Assembly: GCA_958299035.1 (NCBI GenBank)
Contig: CATQJL010000001.1
Coordinates: 49,664,461-49,728,460, forward strand
DNA: 64,000 nt
Reading direction: 5' to 3'
Source of the DNA: Cylicocyclus nassatus
Taxonomy: Eukaryota; Nematoda; Chromadorea; Rhabditida; Strongylidae
Part shown: piece after piece, positions 63,757 to 64,000 of the stretch
Numbering within the stretch: the first letter of the stretch is position 1
How the letters are laid out: the number at the start of each line of letters is the position of its first letter
Made by a program: the position numbers and the translations under genes
Notes under the pieces: generated by a model
The model's input: only the letters and a program-made list of their open reading frames with translations
Told to the model about the DNA's origin: nothing
Database searches by the model: none

Positions 63757-64000
63757 CAGATCGCGCAAGGTATGCTTTAGGCCTTGTGGACATTTTTATG
63801 CGCAAATGCAAGCAAGTTATCGGCATCCACAAGCGTGTCTTTTTCGAGCAAATGTTGTTATCATCGGCTCTACAAGGATGTAATTTACTGAAGTGTATGT
63901 AGATTTAGTCTTGATCAAAATGCCAAGCCGCTGCTACTCTACATGTAACAGACAGAATGTGCACTAACCTTCGAGAATCTTGTGATGATCTATTTTTATA
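63757..64000. other. Window edge, nothing recognised
   Basis: No gene or repeat end is seen in the last 240 bases. Confidence 0.3.

Overview
The window is eukaryotic nuclear DNA, most likely from a nematode, and I would guess a clade V (strongylid or hookworm-like) worm. That is inferred from two host genes made of many 65-200 nt exons with GT-AG introns and TTTCAG-type acceptors, a Ty3/Gypsy element, RTE-type non-LTR sequence and Helitrons. The species is not proven. Host coding capacity is low: I can support only two host genes, arranged head to head about 283 bp apart. On the minus strand (33,871-37,242, 10 exons, 392 codons) is ERAL1, the mitochondrial Era-like GTPase of small-subunit ribosome assembly. 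On the plus strand (37,526-41,356, 7 exons, 205 codons) is GINS1/PSF1, a subunit of the replicative GINS complex. All exon phases join cleanly in both.   The centre of interest is one LTR retrotransposon at 43,711-58,330. It has two 362-bp LTRs differing at only five positions, a 6-bp target duplication TACACT, a primer-binding site and a polypurine tract. It is much larger than a normal Ty3/Gypsy element (14.6 kb) because it carries two extra modules. The first is an Env-like, N-glycosylated, membrane-anchored protein placed between Gag and the protease. The second is a spliced gene of about 1,190 codons between integrase and the 3' LTR, whose C-terminal half is a Upf1-like superfamily 1 helicase. 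A splice donor just after the PBS and strong acceptors just before gag and before the helicase ATG suggest retrovirus-like expression by differential splicing. The copy is not intact: seven single-step frame changes, one nested Helitron and one nested fold-back element interrupt it.   The rest is a layered transposon graveyard. Seven copies of one non-autonomous Helitron family (A^T insertion, TC...CTAG ends) lie at 17.1, 20.1, 22.1, 42.1, 50.0, 60.2 and 63.4 kb. Three of them have become internally palindromic. At least fifteen fold-back/MITE-like elements occur, with TA, 5-bp, 7-8-bp or 11-bp target duplications, several nested in each other. A decayed RTE-type non-LTR element lies on the minus strand at about 29.5-31.8 kb.   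Layout: 0-29 kb, gene-free, MITEs and Helitrons; 29.5-31.8 kb, RTE remnant; 32.6-33.7 kb, low-complexity and GC-rich motif repeats; 33.9-41.5 kb, ERAL1/PSF1 with fold-back elements in their introns; 42-43.7 kb, Helitron and fold-backs; 43.7-58.3 kb, the LTR element; 58.3-64 kb, fold-backs and two Helitrons. I saw no tRNA, rRNA or CRISPR.
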